Shown: positions 46,583 to 56,760, counted from the first letter of the stretch. The stretch is 64,000 bases of DNA from an uncultured Naasia sp. (GCA_913778905.1 CAJYYA010000016.1:248001-312000), one strand, 5' to 3'. Numbers and translations are program-made. Notes: generated from the letters alone by a model not told the origin.

Positions 46583-46681
46583 CTACTTCTTGTTGCGACG
46601 CTGGTGGCGAGTCTTACGAAGCAGCTTGCGGTGCTTCTTCTTGGCCATACGCTTGCGGCGCTTCTTGATGACTGAACCCAT
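46583..46681 (-). CDS. Small ribosomal subunit protein bS22 (32 aa, very basic)
   Basis: Reverse-strand translation MGSVIKKRRKRMAKKKHRKLLRKTRHQRRNKK*; absent from the ORF track because of length. Confidence 0.93.
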   Translation of the reverse strand: MGSVIKKRRKRMAKKKHRKLLRKTRHQRRNKK

Positions 46682-46809
46682 AGGGAAACCTCACTGATGA
46701 TCTGATCGACGACCGGGCCGATACAGACCGCGGAAAACGTGCCCGTACAGTCTACCGGCTGTTCGGGCTGCGCGACGCACCGAGAATTTCCGGATCGTCG
46801 CGCTGGTGT

Positions 46810-46998
46810 TCACGCCGTGTCGGCGACGTGGTTCTCGATCGCGGCGACGACGGCCGACTCGGGCACCCGGTAGGAGCGTCCGAATCGGATCGCGGGCAGG
46901 TCGCCCGAGTGAACGAGGCGATACACGGTCATGCGCGAGACCCGCATCATGTCGGCCACCTCGGCCACGGTCAGGAAGCGCGCGTCAGCCAACGACAT
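46810..46998 (-). CDS. BldC/excisionase-type MerR-like HTH DNA-binding protein
   Basis: RFLTVAEVADMMRVSRMTVYRLVHSGDLPAIRFGRSYRVPESAV. Confidence 0.92.
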   Translation of the reverse strand: MSLADARFLTVAEVADMMRVSRMTVYRLVHSGDLPAIRFGRSYRVPESAVVAAIENHVADTA

Positions 46999-47160
46999 GG
47001 GACCAGCGCCTCGCTTCCTGCGAGCACGCTCGCCGCAACCGGCCTCCGGTGAAGGCCGAGACCCAGATTAGGGATCGGCGTGGCAGGTGTAAAGGCGTGG
47101 TGCGTGTGTGACTGATGTGACTCGCGTATGCAGGGCCTGAGCCCGGGCCCCGTTCCGAGC

Positions 47161-47622
47161 TCAGCCGAGGAGTCCCCGCCGCCCCGTCGTCCGCCGGAGG
47201 ACGTGCGCGACGCGACCGGAGGCGGCACCGATCTTCTCGGCGAGACCCCGCGCCGCGGCGCCGAGTTGCGCATCCGGGCCGGCCGTCTCGATCTCACCAG
47301 CCGCGGGCGCGGCCACCGCAGCGTCACGAGCCGGCACGAACGGATGCAGCCATTCCTCGACGGCCATCAGAGGCTCGTGATCGAGCCGGTAGAAGCGTCG
47401 CTGACCCTGCTCACGCACCGCGACGAGGTGCGTATCACGCAGCACTTTGAGGTGCTTCGACACGGTCGGCTGACTGAGCCCCATGGCGCTGACCAACTGC
47501 GTCACGCTCATCTCGCCGGGTTGCTCACCCGCTTCCATTCCATCGTCGGACCGCCTCGCGAGCAGCGTGGAGAGGAGTTCGCGACGCGTGGGATCGGCGA
47601 CCACATCGAAGATGTCCGGCAT
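47161..47622 (-). CDS. ArsR-family HTH transcriptional regulator
   Basis: MPDIFDVVADPTRRELLSTLLAR...MSVTQLVSAMGLSQPTVSKHLKVLRDTHLVAVREQGQRRFYRL. Confidence 0.92.
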   Translation of the reverse strand: MPDIFDVVADPTRRELLSTLLARRSDDGMEAGEQPGEMSVTQLVSAMGLSQPTVSKHLKVLRDTHLVAVREQGQRRFYRLDHEPLMAVEEWLHPFVPARDAAVAAPAAGEIETAGPDAQLGAAARGLAEKIGAASGRVAHVLRRTTGRRGLLG

Positions 47623-47709
47623 CCGGCCAGGCTAGAACCCGAGCAGGCTCCGAGGCCAGCCTCGATTTCCTCAACCCGGGGCGCTCTAACATGACCGCAT
47701 GGAGGGTCC

Positions 47710-49131
47710 ATGGCGAGGGTGACGGACACGCGACGCTTCGGCGAGCGCCTCCGCGACGGATTCACCTATTTCTCGTCGCGCACGCCTGCCCGCTTCGCGA
47801 TCATCATCTTCGTCGGCCTCATCGCCGTTTTCACGTCTCTCCTCTCGCTTCCGGGGATGACGAGCGACGGCGTCCGCCCGCCTCTGGCCGACGCGCTCTT
47901 CACGGCGACGTCCGCCATCTGCGTGACAGGGCTCTCCACCGTCGACATGGCGACCTACTGGAGCCCCCTCGGTCACGTCGTCATCGTCGTGGCGACCCAG
48001 CTCGGGGCCGTCGGTGTGCTGACGCTCGCCTCCGTGATGGGCCTCATCGTGTCGCGACGACTCGGGCTCCGCCAGCGGCTGCTCGCGGCGGGTGATGTGA
48101 ACCCCATGTCGCTGCAGCGCGGTGCGGGTGACAGCCCGGCGTCCCGCCTCGGTGAGGTCGGCGGCCTGCTGGCGACGGTCGCGGTGAGCATGCTCGTCAT
48201 CGAGCTGGCGATCGCGCTCCTCATGCTTCCCCGACTGATGCTCGAGGGCCTCTCGTTCCCCGTCGCGCTGGTCGATTCGTTCTACTACTCGGCGATGGCG
48301 TTCACGAACACCGGTTTCGTCTTCTCGGAAGCCGGCCTCACGCCGTATTCTTCGGACCTCTACTTCTTGACGCTCCTGATGGTCGGCGTGATCCTCGGAG
48401 GTGTCGGCTTCCCCGTCATATACGCGCTTCGCAAGAACTTCACCCGCCCCCGCCGGTGGTCGCTGCACGTGAAGCTGACCCTGGTGACGACCGGGATCCT
48501 CTTCGTACTGGGCGCGGTGGCCTACATGATCCTCGAGTCCGGCAACGACCGGTCGATCGGCGGGGAGGACGTCGGCCACCTGGCCTTCCAATCCCTCTTC
48601 CTGTCGGTCATGACCCGGTCAGGCGGGTTCTCGACGTTCGACATGGGCGACCTCAACCACTCGAGCATGCTCGTCACCGACATGCTCATGTTCATCGGCG
48701 GCGGGTCGGCGTCGACGGCCGGCGGCATCAAGGTGACGACCATCGCGATCCTCTTCATCGCCGCTTTCGCGGAGGCCCGAGGCAAGGCGTCGATGGAGGC
48801 ATTCGAGCGCAAGATCCCGGGCGACGTCCTGCGTCTCGCCGTCAGCGTCGTGCTGTGGGGTGCGACGACGGTGGCGCTCTCAACGATCATCCTGCTGCAG
48901 ATCCAGAAGGAGGCCGCGCTCGACGACGTCCTCTTCGACGTCATCTCCGCGTTCGGCACGTCAGGGCTGTCGAGCGGATTCACGGCCACTCTCGAAGACC
49001 CGGGGAAGTACGTTCTCAGCATGACCATGTTCATGGGCCGCATCGGCACCGTGACCCTCGCCGCCGCCCTGGCCGCCAGCCAGAGCAGTCAGCTGTTCAC
49101 CCGCGCCGAAGAGAGGCCGATCGTTGGTTGA
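47710..49131 (+). CDS. trkH: Trk/Ktr-type potassium uptake protein TrkH
   Basis: TATSAICVTGLSTVDMATYWS...SAMAFTNTGFVFSEAGL...GGGSASTAGGIKVTT...SAFGTSGLSSGFT selectivity-filter loops. Confidence 0.93.
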   Translation: MARVTDTRRFGERLRDGFTYFSSRTPARFAIIIFVGLIAVFTSLLSLPGMTSDGVRPPLADALFTATSAICVTGLSTVDMATYWSPLGHVVIVVATQLGAVGVLTLASVMGLIVSRRLGLRQRLLAAGDVNPMSLQRGAGDSPASRLGEVGGLLATVAVSMLVIELAIALLMLPRLMLEGLSFPVALVDSFYYSAMAFTNTGFVFSEAGLTPYSSDLYFLTLLMVGVILGGVGFPVIYALRKNFTRPRRWSLHVKLTLVTTGILFVLGAVAYMILESGNDRSIGGEDVGHLAFQSLFLSVMTRSGGFSTFDMGDLNHSSMLVTDMLMFIGGGSASTAGGIKVTTIAILFIAAFAEARGKASMEAFERKIPGDVLRLAVSVVLWGATTVALSTIILLQIQKEAALDDVLFDVISAFGTSGLSSGFTATLEDPGKYVLSMTMFMGRIGTVTLAAALAASQSSQLFTRAEERPIVG

Positions 49132-49792
49132 CCGGATCCCGCACAACGCCCCCGTGCTCGTCATCGGCCTGGGGCGCTTCGGCGCCGCGACCGCCGGTCA
49201 GCTCGACCGTCTCGACCGCGAGGTCCTCGCGATCGACGAGAACGCGGGCCTGGTCCAGAAGTGGTCCGAGCGGATCACGCACGCCGTGCAGGCGGACGCA
49301 CGCAGCATCGACGCCCTCCGTCAGCTCGGCGCCGACGAGTTCTCGATCGCCGTCGTCGCGGTCGGTTCGTCCATCGAGGCGAGCGTGCTCATCACCGCGA
49401 ACCTGGTCGACCTCAAGATCCCGCAGATCTGGGCCAAAGCGATCTCGCAATCGCACGGCAAGATCCTCGAGCGCATCGGCGCGAACCATGTCATCTATCC
49501 CGAGGCCGAGGCCGGCGAACGGGTCGCCCACCTCGTGTCGGGTCGGATGCTCGACTACATCCAGTTCGACGACGACTTCGCCCTCGTCAAGATGTACCCG
49601 CCGAAGCCGATCCGTGGCCTCTCGCTGTCGCAGTCGGATGTGCGCCGCAAATACAAGGTGACGGTGGTCGGCGTGAAGTCGCCGGGCAAGCCGTTCACCT
49701 ACGCGACGGCGGAGACGGTGGTGTCGAACCACGACCTCGTCATCGTGTCGGGGTCGGCGGCCGATATCGAGAAGTTCGCGGCGCTGGTCTAG
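49124..49792 (+). CDS. trkA: TrkA/KtrA-family K+ regulatory subunit (RCK)
   Basis: APVLVIGLGRFGAATAGQLDRLDREVLAIDEN Rossmann fold, TTG start, overlaps trkH. Confidence 0.93.
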   Translation: MVDRIPHNAPVLVIGLGRFGAATAGQLDRLDREVLAIDENAGLVQKWSERITHAVQADARSIDALRQLGADEFSIAVVAVGSSIEASVLITANLVDLKIPQIWAKAISQSHGKILERIGANHVIYPEAEAGERVAHLVSGRMLDYIQFDDDFALVKMYPPKPIRGLSLSQSDVRRKYKVTVVGVKSPGKPFTYATAETVVSNHDLVIVSGSAADIEKFAALV

Positions 49793-49806
49793 GGCTATCT
49801 CGCCGG

Positions 49807-49840
49807 GCCCTTCAGTTCGCTGCGCCCAATGGGCGGGCGG
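49807..49840. repeat. Family E intergenic unit (cccttcagttcgctgcgcccaatgggcgggcggg)
   Basis: Matches cccttcatttcgctgcgctcaatgggcgggtggg at 38235. Confidence 0.75.
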
Positions 49841-49860
49841 GTGAGCGCTCAGGCTCCGGG

Positions 49861-50703
49861 TCAGGAGCGAGACATCTCCGCCGCGCGGGCGGCGGCGGCC
49901 GCGGTCGCCGCATCGAAGATGCCCGCGATGTCGCGCTGCTCGAAGACCTCGACGGCCTTCGCCGTCGTGCCGCCCGGGCTCGTGACCCGGCGGCGCAGCT
50001 CGCGGGCGTCGACGTCGCTCGCCGCGAGAAGAGCCGACGACCCGGCGAAGGTCTCGGCGGCGAGCGCCGCGGACAACTCCGGCGACAGCCCGCGTGCGAC
50101 ACCGGCGGCCGCCAGCGCATCGATCAGGAGGAAGACATAGGCGGGGCCGGATCCCGAGATCGAGGTGAGAGCGTCGATCCGGTCCTCCGGCACGACGTGC
50201 ACCGATCCGACGGTGGCGAGGACGCGAGCGACGCTGTCGAGCTGATCGTCCGTCACCGCTGCCCCGCGCGCCAGCCCGGTGACACCGCGACCGACCGTGG
50301 ACGGGGTGTTCGGCATCGCGCGGACCACGGCCGTGCCGGCAGGTAGCGCCGACTCGATGGCGGCGGTCGTGATCCCCGCCGCGACGCTGACGACGACTGC
50401 GCCGGCCGGCACCGCATCGGCGATCTCCGCTGCGAGCGCGACGGTGCCGACGGGCTTCACGCCGAGGATGACGACCTCCGCTTCCGTCACCGCCCGGGAA
50501 TTCGCGCTCGGATCCCTCTCGCTCGAGCTCGCGACCACCGCGTCGGATACGAGCGCGGCCGCCGTCGCCTCCGAGCGTGTGGTCACGCGGACCGGACGGC
50601 GCGTCGCCTCGTCGGCGAGCAGGCCGGACAGGATCGCACCACCCATCGATCCGGTGCCGAGGATGGCGACACGGGGTGAAGGTCCTTCAGGGGCGGCGCT
50701 CAT
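49861..50703 (-). CDS. proC: Pyrroline-5-carboxylate reductase
   Basis: VAILGTGSMGGAILSGLLADE...VVRAMPNTPSTVGRGVTGLARG...ALTSISGSGPAYVFLLIDALAAAGVARGL. Confidence 0.95.
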   Translation of the reverse strand: MSAAPEGPSPRVAILGTGSMGGAILSGLLADEATRRPVRVTTRSEATAAALVSDAVVASSSERDPSANSRAVTEAEVVILGVKPVGTVALAAEIADAVPAGAVVVSVAAGITTAAIESALPAGTAVVRAMPNTPSTVGRGVTGLARGAAVTDDQLDSVARVLATVGSVHVVPEDRIDALTSISGSGPAYVFLLIDALAAAGVARGLSPELSAALAAETFAGSSALLAASDVDARELRRRVTSPGGTTAKAVEVFEQRDIAGIFDAATAAAAARAAEMSRS

Positions 50704-50784
50704 GCGCCCATCCTAGGATTCCAGGTCACCGCCGCCGTGGGTTCGCCCCGGGTCGAGGCCTGCACCGTCGAAAGGAAGACGCCC

Positions 50785-51081
50785 ATGACGCACGAGACCG
50801 GCAACACGTTCCACCTCACCGAGGCGATCGAGTCCGTCGAGCACGTCCGTTCCGTCACGGCCATCGACGTCATCGACCGCGGCGACGCCGGCACCATCGT
50901 CGTGGCGCGGGTCGGGCTCTCCCCCGTGCTGCGCCTGCCCGAGATCGTCATCCTCATCGACGAGATCAGCACTGCCGTGCGCAAGGCCGAATCGTCGGTC
51001 ACCGACGTATTCGTCGAACCCGACATCGCATCGGACTCGGCGACGCCCACCGAGGCCATCGTCATCCGCGCTCTCGACTGA
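50785..51081 (+). CDS. Small conserved-looking protein resembling a stand-alone CDF ZT-dimer domain
   Basis: MTHETGNTFHLTEAIESVEHVRSVTAIDVIDRGDAGTIVVARVGLSPVLRLPEIVILIDEISTAVRKAESSVTDVFVEPDI; start chosen by fit. Confidence 0.55.
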   Translation: MTHETGNTFHLTEAIESVEHVRSVTAIDVIDRGDAGTIVVARVGLSPVLRLPEIVILIDEISTAVRKAESSVTDVFVEPDIASDSATPTEAIVIRALD

Positions 51082-51113
51082 GCGTCGGGGCGCAGCCGAT
51101 CTGTCGACCGCGG

Positions 51114-51578
51114 TCAGTCCCGCCGCTCCGCGAAGAACGCTCGCAGCAACGCCTCGCTCTCGCCTTCGAGCACGCCGGCGACGACATCCGCCCGCTGCGG
51201 CAGACGCCGGTCACGCAGCAGGTCGTACACCGACCCCGCGGCGCCCGCCTTCTCGTCCCACGCTCCGAAGACGACGGTCCCGATGCGGGCGGCCAGGATG
51301 GCACCCGCGCACATCGCACACGGCTCGAGGGTCACCACGAGCGTGTGACCCGTCAGGTTCCAGCCGCCGAGGTCCGCCGCGGCACGCCGCATCGCGACGA
51401 TCTCCGCGTGGGCAGTCGGATCCCCACCCAGTTCGCGCTCGTTGAAGCCGCCCGCGACGACCCTGCCCGACGGGTCCACCACGACCGCCCCCACGGGCAC
51501 GTCGTCCGCTTCGAGAGCGAACCGCGCCTGATCGAGGGCCAGCCGCATCCAGGCGTCGTGACGGGGGTCGATGCGCAT
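51114..51578 (-). CDS. tadA: tRNA-specific adenosine deaminase
   Basis: DPTAHAEIVAMRRAAADLGGWNLTGHTLVVTLEPCAMCAGAILAARIGTVVFGAWDEKAGAAGSVYDLL. Confidence 0.94.
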   Translation of the reverse strand: MRIDPRHDAWMRLALDQARFALEADDVPVGAVVVDPSGRVVAGGFNERELGGDPTAHAEIVAMRRAAADLGGWNLTGHTLVVTLEPCAMCAGAILAARIGTVVFGAWDEKAGAAGSVYDLLRDRRLPQRADVVAGVLEGESEALLRAFFAERRD

Positions 51579-51621
51579 GACGCACACCCCTTCCCTCTCG
51601 CACGCTGGTTAGATTGACCAT

Positions 51622-52254
51622 ATGCGACTGCACGTGGCCGACCACCCGCTCATCACCCACAAGCTGACGGTCCTCCGCGACAAGTCGACCTCCTCCCCCA
51701 CTTTCCGGGCCCTCACCGAGGAGCTCGTGACGCTCCTCGCCTATGAGGCCACCCGCTCGGTACGCACCGAGACCGTCGAGATAGAGACACCGGTCGCCAC
51801 CACGACGGGCCTCGCCATCGCCACCCCGAAGCCGCTCGTGGTTCCCATCCTCCGCGCGGGCCTCGGCATGCTCGACGGCATGGTCAAGCTGCTGCCGAGC
51901 GCCGAGGTCGGCTTCCTCGGCATGGTCCGCAACGAGGAGACCCTCGAGCCCAGCGTCTATGCCGAGCGGCTCCCCGACGACCTGTCGAACCGTCAGTGTT
52001 TCGTGCTCGACCCGATGCTGGCCACGGGCGGGTCGCTCATCTCGGCCATCGAGTTCCTGTTCAAGCGCGGCGCGGTCGACGTCACATGCGTCTGCATCCT
52101 CGCCGCCCCCGAGGGGCTCGCCGCCGTAGAGGCCGCGACTGCCGGCCGTGAAGTCACCATCGTCCTCGGAGCCCTTGACGACCACCTCAACGAGAACGGG
52201 TACATCATCCCCGGGCTCGGCGACGCCGGCGACCGCCTCTACGGCGTGGTCTGA
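51622..52254 (+). CDS. upp: Uracil phosphoribosyltransferase
   Basis: [46 protein letters not shown]...[21 protein letters not shown]. Confidence 0.95.
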   Translation: MRLHVADHPLITHKLTVLRDKSTSSPTFRALTEELVTLLAYEATRSVRTETVEIETPVATTTGLAIATPKPLVVPILRAGLGMLDGMVKLLPSAEVGFLGMVRNEETLEPSVYAERLPDDLSNRQCFVLDPMLATGGSLISAIEFLFKRGAVDVTCVCILAAPEGLAAVEAATAGREVTIVLGALDDHLNENGYIIPGLGDAGDRLYGVV

Positions 52255-52674
52255 CCCGCACCTCTCCCTCGCCCCGCACGCCGGGCGGGCTCTCTGGGAA
52301 AATCGTTCGACCTGTTGACATCCGGTCGGATACTCGGCATGCTCCTTCGCATGTCTCATTACTCGCGCCCCCTGACCTCCCTCGAGGCCCTGGGATCGAA
52401 CGGCATGATGATGCCGTCGCGCGCGATGATGTGTCGAATGTGCCGCTGAGCGCTCACACGACGAACGCCCCGAGCGTTCACTGCTAGCCTCCGCTCCTTC
52501 CGGATCTCCCCCGTCCTCCCGACGGCACCGGTAGCACTCGACACCTGCACGTCGAGATCGAGCGAGAGCCCGGATCCGCTCACCGCGGCGATCCGCACCT
52601 CACGCACTTTCATGATCCGGCGAGTTCGCGCCTCTCTGCAGGCACTCGCTGACGTCCGTAAGGATTCTCCTCCG

Positions 52675-53373
52675 ATGTCTTCGACCACCCTCAACCGTCC
52701 CGCCTCCACCTCAGCTGCTCCCACCCCCAGCCGTCCCGCTCCCAAGACCGCGACTCGCGCACTCCCGGAGGGCACCGAGGTTCGCGGTTTCGCCCTGTAC
52801 GTCGGTTTCGACGAGGCCAAGGCCGCGGCCGCCGGTGTCGACCTGGGTGCCCTGGTGAGCGCCATCCGCCGCCTGACCGACGAACTCGCGCCCGGCTCCG
52901 AGACCCACGCCTCCGTCGCCATCGCCCCCATCCAGGCCGGCGGTCGTGACGTCGACGTGGTCCGTCTCGCGCTCGGTGAGCCCGCCGCGGTCGCCCGTCG
53001 GAAGCCGCAGACCGACGACGACTCGACGCTGGTCGCCAGCGGAGTCGTCATCGACATCTCCCGTAAGAACGTCACGCTGGGTGGCGAGGTGGCCCCGCTG
53101 ACGTTCAAGGAGTTCGAGCTCCTGCAGTACCTGGTGCTGCGCGAGGGGCGCACCATCGCACGCGAGCAGATCATCGATTCCCTGTGGGCCGAGGGCGACG
53201 ACGAGCGCCCGAGCGAGCGCACCATCGACGTGCACGTGCGCCGGCTCCGTTCGAAGCTGGGCGGGTACCAGAACATCGTCCGCACGGTCCGCGGATCCGG
53301 CTACCGCTTCGACCGCCATGCCGACGTGGTCATCCGCCACTCGGTGAACGCGCCCAGTCCCGACCGCATCTGA
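52675..53373 (+). CDS. OmpR/PhoB-type winged-helix DNA-binding protein without receiver domain
   Basis: C-terminal LTFKEFELLQYLVLREGRTIAREQIIDSLWAEGDDERPSERTIDVHVRRLRSKLGGYQNIVRTVRGSGYRF; N-terminus is not a receiver. Confidence 0.88.
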   Translation: MSSTTLNRPASTSAAPTPSRPAPKTATRALPEGTEVRGFALYVGFDEAKAAAAGVDLGALVSAIRRLTDELAPGSETHASVAIAPIQAGGRDVDVVRLALGEPAAVARRKPQTDDDSTLVASGVVIDISRKNVTLGGEVAPLTFKEFELLQYLVLREGRTIAREQIIDSLWAEGDDERPSERTIDVHVRRLRSKLGGYQNIVRTVRGSGYRFDRHADVVIRHSVNAPSPDRI

Positions 53374-53383
53374 TCCCGCTGTG

Positions 53384-53442
53384 TCCGCACGTTCCGGCGG
53401 AATCCTGTCGCCGGAACGTGCGGACTATGCCGGAACATCCGA
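53384..53442. repeat. Family A palindromic element overlapping the copA stop
   Basis: CCGCACGTTCCGGC (53385), GCCGGAACGTGCGG (53410), TGCCGGAACATCCGA (53428). Confidence 0.88.
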
Positions 53443-55659
53443 TCCGGGGGCGGGGCGGAAGGAGCGGAGGCGCAGGCTGTTGCCCACCACGAAGATCGAG
53501 GAAAGCGCCATCGCCGCCGCCGCGACGAGCGGGTTGAGCAGGCCGGCCATCGCCAGCGGGATAGCCGCGACGTTGTAGGCGAAGGCCCACACGAGATTGC
53601 CCTTGATCGTGCCGAGGGTGCGGCGTGCGAGCCGGACCGAGTCGGCCACCACGAGCAGGTCCCCGGAGACGACGGTGACGTCGCTCGCCGCGATCGCCGC
53701 GTCGGTGCCGCCGCCCATGGCGATGCCGAGATCCGCCGCGGCCAGCGCGGCGGCGTCATTGACGCCGTCGCCCACCATCGCCACCGCGTGACCCTCCTCA
53801 CGGAGCCCACGGATGACGTCGAGCTTGCCCGCCGGCGTCACCGCGGCGTGCACCGTGTCGATCCCGACCTGAGCGGCGACCCGCGACGCGGTCTCCTCGT
53901 TGTCCCCGGTCAGGAGCACGGGCTCGAGCCCCAGGGCACGGAACCGCGCGACGGCTTCGGCACTGGTCCGCTTCACCGTGTCCGCGACCGCGATCGCGCC
54001 GAGGAACGCCCCGTCGCGGCCGACCGCGACGACGCTGCCCCGCCGACCGAGTTCCGTTACCGCCGCCGACTGATCGTCGCCTGGCCGGATCGCCCACGCC
54101 TCCGACAGCCACGAGGGGCGGCCGGCCACGACGACCGATCCGTCGACCGTGCCCCGCACACCGAATCCGGAATCGGACGCGAAGTCGGTGACGTCCGGGA
54201 CCGCGTCAGTCGCTGCCGCGATCGCCCGGGCGATGGGGTGCTCCGAGGCCGACTCCACGCCCGCGGCGAGCCGGAACAGGTCGATGCGCTCGACGCCGGG
54301 AGCGACGACCGCGTCGACGACGCTCATGACGCCGGTGGTGACGGTGCCGGTCTTGTCCAGGACGATCGTGTCGAGAGTTCGCGTCTGCTCCAGAGCCTGG
54401 GGGCCACGGATCAGGATGCCCAGCTGCGACCCGCGGCCGGTTCCGACCAGCAGCGCGGTGGGGGTCGCGAGACCGAGCGCGCACGGGCAGGCGATGATGA
54501 GCGTCGCCACCGCTGCGGTGAAGGCGAGCTCGAGCGAGCCGCCGGCCACCAGCCATCCGATGAAGGCCAGGACAGCCAATCCGATGACGACGGGCACGAA
54601 CACGGCGGACACCCGATCGGCGAGGCGCTGCACATCGGCCTTGCCGGTCTGGGCCTCCTCCATGAGTCGGCGGATGCGAGCGAGCTCGGTGTCGGCTCCC
54701 ACCCGCGTGATCTCGACGGTGAGCCGTCCGCCCACATTGATCGTGGCGCCGACCACTCGGGATCCCGCGGAAACCTCGAGAGGCAGGGATTCGCCCGTGA
54801 GCATGCCTGCATCGACGGCGGAGGACCCGGTGAGGACGAGCCCGTCGGAGGGGATCTTCTCTCCGGGACGTACGACGACGATGTCGCCGACGACGAGCCG
54901 GGATACGGGCACGGCCTCCTCCCGGCCGTCGGTGAGACGGTTGGCGCTCGTCGCGCCCATCTCGAGCAGCGCGTGGAGCGCCTCTCCCGATACCTTGCGG
55001 GCGCGCGCCTCGGCGTACCGTCCGGCAAGCAGGAACACCGTGACGAGCGCGGCGACCTCCAGGTAGATCTCGTGACCGCCCGCCGCAGGAGCCCCGAAGA
55101 GGGTGAAGGACATGGTCATGCCCGGCATGCCCGCTCCCCCGAGGAACAGGGCGTAGAGGGACCAGCCGAAGGAGGCGATGACTCCGAGGCTGATCAGGGT
55201 GTCCATGGTCGCCGCCCCATGGCGGGCGTTCACGGCGGCCGCACGGTGGAAGGGCCAGGCCCCCCACACCGCGACGGGGGCCGTCAGGGTGAGCGCGAGC
55301 CACTGCCAGTAGGTGAACTGCAGGGCCGGGATCATCGACATCGCCGCGACAGGGAGTGCGAGCGCGACGGCGATCAGGAGACGCCGGCGCAGGGCGCGGG
55401 TCTCGTCCATCCCCTCCGCAGGCGGCTCTTCCCCGTCGGGGACGGCTGAGGCGGGCAGAGTCGCACGATAGCCCGCCGCCTCGACAGCCGCGATGAGCTC
55501 CGCCGGGTCCACCTCGGCTGCCGTCACACGCGCTTTCTCGGTCGCGTAGTTCACGGTCGCCTCGACACCGGGGAGCTTGTTGAGCTTCCGCTCGATCCGC
55601 GTCGCACAGGAGGCGCAGGTCATCCCGGCGATGTCGAGTTCGACATCGCCGGTGCTCAT
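53425..55659 (-). CDS. copA: Heavy-metal (Cu+) translocating P-type ATPase
   Basis: [39 protein letters not shown] (CPC); [21 protein letters not shown]. Confidence 0.95.
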   Translation of the reverse strand: MSTGDVELDIAGMTCASCATRIERKLNKLPGVEATVNYATEKARVTAAEVDPAELIAAVEAAGYRATLPASAVPDGEEPPAEGMDETRALRRRLLIAVALALPVAAMSMIPALQFTYWQWLALTLTAPVAVWGAWPFHRAAAVNARHGAATMDTLISLGVIASFGWSLYALFLGGAGMPGMTMSFTLFGAPAAGGHEIYLEVAALVTVFLLAGRYAEARARKVSGEALHALLEMGATSANRLTDGREEAVPVSRLVVGDIVVVRPGEKIPSDGLVLTGSSAVDAGMLTGESLPLEVSAGSRVVGATINVGGRLTVEITRVGADTELARIRRLMEEAQTGKADVQRLADRVSAVFVPVVIGLAVLAFIGWLVAGGSLELAFTAAVATLIIACPCALGLATPTALLVGTGRGSQLGILIRGPQALEQTRTLDTIVLDKTGTVTTGVMSVVDAVVAPGVERIDLFRLAAGVESASEHPIARAIAAATDAVPDVTDFASDSGFGVRGTVDGSVVVAGRPSWLSEAWAIRPGDDQSAAVTELGRRGSVVAVGRDGAFLGAIAVADTVKRTSAEAVARFRALGLEPVLLTGDNEETASRVAAQVGIDTVHAAVTPAGKLDVIRGLREEGHAVAMVGDGVNDAAALAAADLGIAMGGGTDAAIAASDVTVVSGDLLVVADSVRLARRTLGTIKGNLVWAFAYNVAAIPLAMAGLLNPLVAAAAMALSSIFVVGNSLRLRSFRPAPGSDVPA

Positions 55660-55883
55660 GATGCCGAATCCGCCAGCGCGTAGCCGGCTTCGTCGATGGC
55701 GGCACGGACCTCATCGCCTGTGAGGGGCCGCGAGGTGGTGACGGTGACGCGGGACTCCCCACCCGGGGCGAGGTCGACGGCTACGTCCTCGACGCCGTCG
55801 AGGGCGCCCAGCTCCTCGGTGACACTCGACACGCAGTGGGAGCAGGTCATTCCGGTGACGAGGAGGTCGATGCGCTCGGCCAT
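55656..55883 (-). CDS. copZ: Copper chaperone / HMA domain protein
   Basis: [38 protein letters not shown]. Confidence 0.93.
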   Translation of the reverse strand: MAERIDLLVTGMTCSHCVSSVTEELGALDGVEDVAVDLAPGGESRVTVTTSRPLTGDEVRAAIDEAGYALADSAS

Positions 55884-55936
55884 GGTTCTCCTTCGAGGCG
55901 ATGCGGCGTGCAGCCGCTGGTCAATAGGGATCAGGA

Positions 55937-55951
55937 TACCCCCGGTGGGTA
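55937..55951. promoter_or_regulatory. Candidate CsoR operator TACCC-N5-GGGTA upstream of copZ-copA
   Basis: ggaTACCCccggtGGGTAcc. Confidence 0.5.
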
Positions 55952-56178
55952 CCAACCACCGGGTTGTTTCCGGCATTCCCCAGGTTGTCGACATCCGCGC
56001 CTTCGGTCGGGAAAAGACTCCCCGACTGACGTTGAAGCTCTCTTGGCCAGTTCTCAGCAAGAAATCCTTGCCATCGGTAGCGCGGCGTTACCCAACCGTT
56101 ATATATTCATTGAGCGTTAGTTGTTTGCTGTGGCAGCTACCGCGGAATGTGATTGCAGGACACTCTTGGTGCAAGGGA

Positions 56179-56212
56179 GAGGGTCGGCCGCCAGCCTCTG
56201 CGGCCGACCCTC
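56179..56212. terminator. Strong hairpin in copZ/MarR divergent intergenic region
   Basis: GAGGGTCGGCCGC-N8-GCGGCCGACCCTC perfect 13-bp stem. Confidence 0.55.
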
Positions 56213-56308
56213 AATCACGTTAAAGCCCGCTACAGGCGGCGGAGTCGGAAAGCCGACGCGACCAATACTCTGGTGGGATCACTGTCGTCTCACCGAAGGA
56301 GTGACCGG

Positions 56309-56737
56309 GTGGCTCGCACAACTGCCGTCAGCGCATGGGAGTCCCTCTTCCGAGCTCAGGTCCAGGTCATGCGGCATCTCACCGCCGAGTTCCCCCGCAC
56401 CGTCTCGCTCAACGAGTACGACGTGCTCTTCAACCTCTCACGCATGCCGGAGCGCCGCTGCCGACTCCGCGAGCTCACCGATCAGATGCTCCTCAGCCAG
56501 CCCAGCATCAGTCGGATGATCGACCGCCTCGAAGCTCGCGGCCTCGTCTCCAAGCAGGCCGACCCGACCGACGGTCGGGGAACCCTCGTCACGCTGACCG
56601 ATCTCGGCCAGGACGTCTATCGCTCGGCGGCCGTGGTGCACGCCCGGTCTATCGACTCGCACCTGAGTTCGGCGCTCAGCACCGATGAGCTCGCGGAGCT
56701 CGAACGTCTCACGACGAAACTCCGTCAGTCGCTCTGA
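56309..56737 (+). CDS. MarR-family transcriptional regulator
   Basis: VARTTAVSAWESLFRAQVQVMRHL...CRLRELTDQMLLSQPSISRMIDRLEARGLVSKQADPTDGRGTLVTLTDLG; GTG start. Confidence 0.9.
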   Translation: MARTTAVSAWESLFRAQVQVMRHLTAEFPRTVSLNEYDVLFNLSRMPERRCRLRELTDQMLLSQPSISRMIDRLEARGLVSKQADPTDGRGTLVTLTDLGQDVYRSAAVVHARSIDSHLSSALSTDELAELERLTTKLRQSL

Positions 56738-56760
56738 CGGGACGAAGAGGCTGTTGACTC

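Noticed and set aside
46810-46998. Excisionase of an integrated element
   Set aside because: The protein fits the BldC-type chromosomal regulator family; no integrase or attachment-site duplication nearby.
53788-55449. 553-aa plus-strand ORF inside copA
   Set aside because: Antisense of a well-supported P-type ATPase; composition typical of high-GC shadow ORFs.
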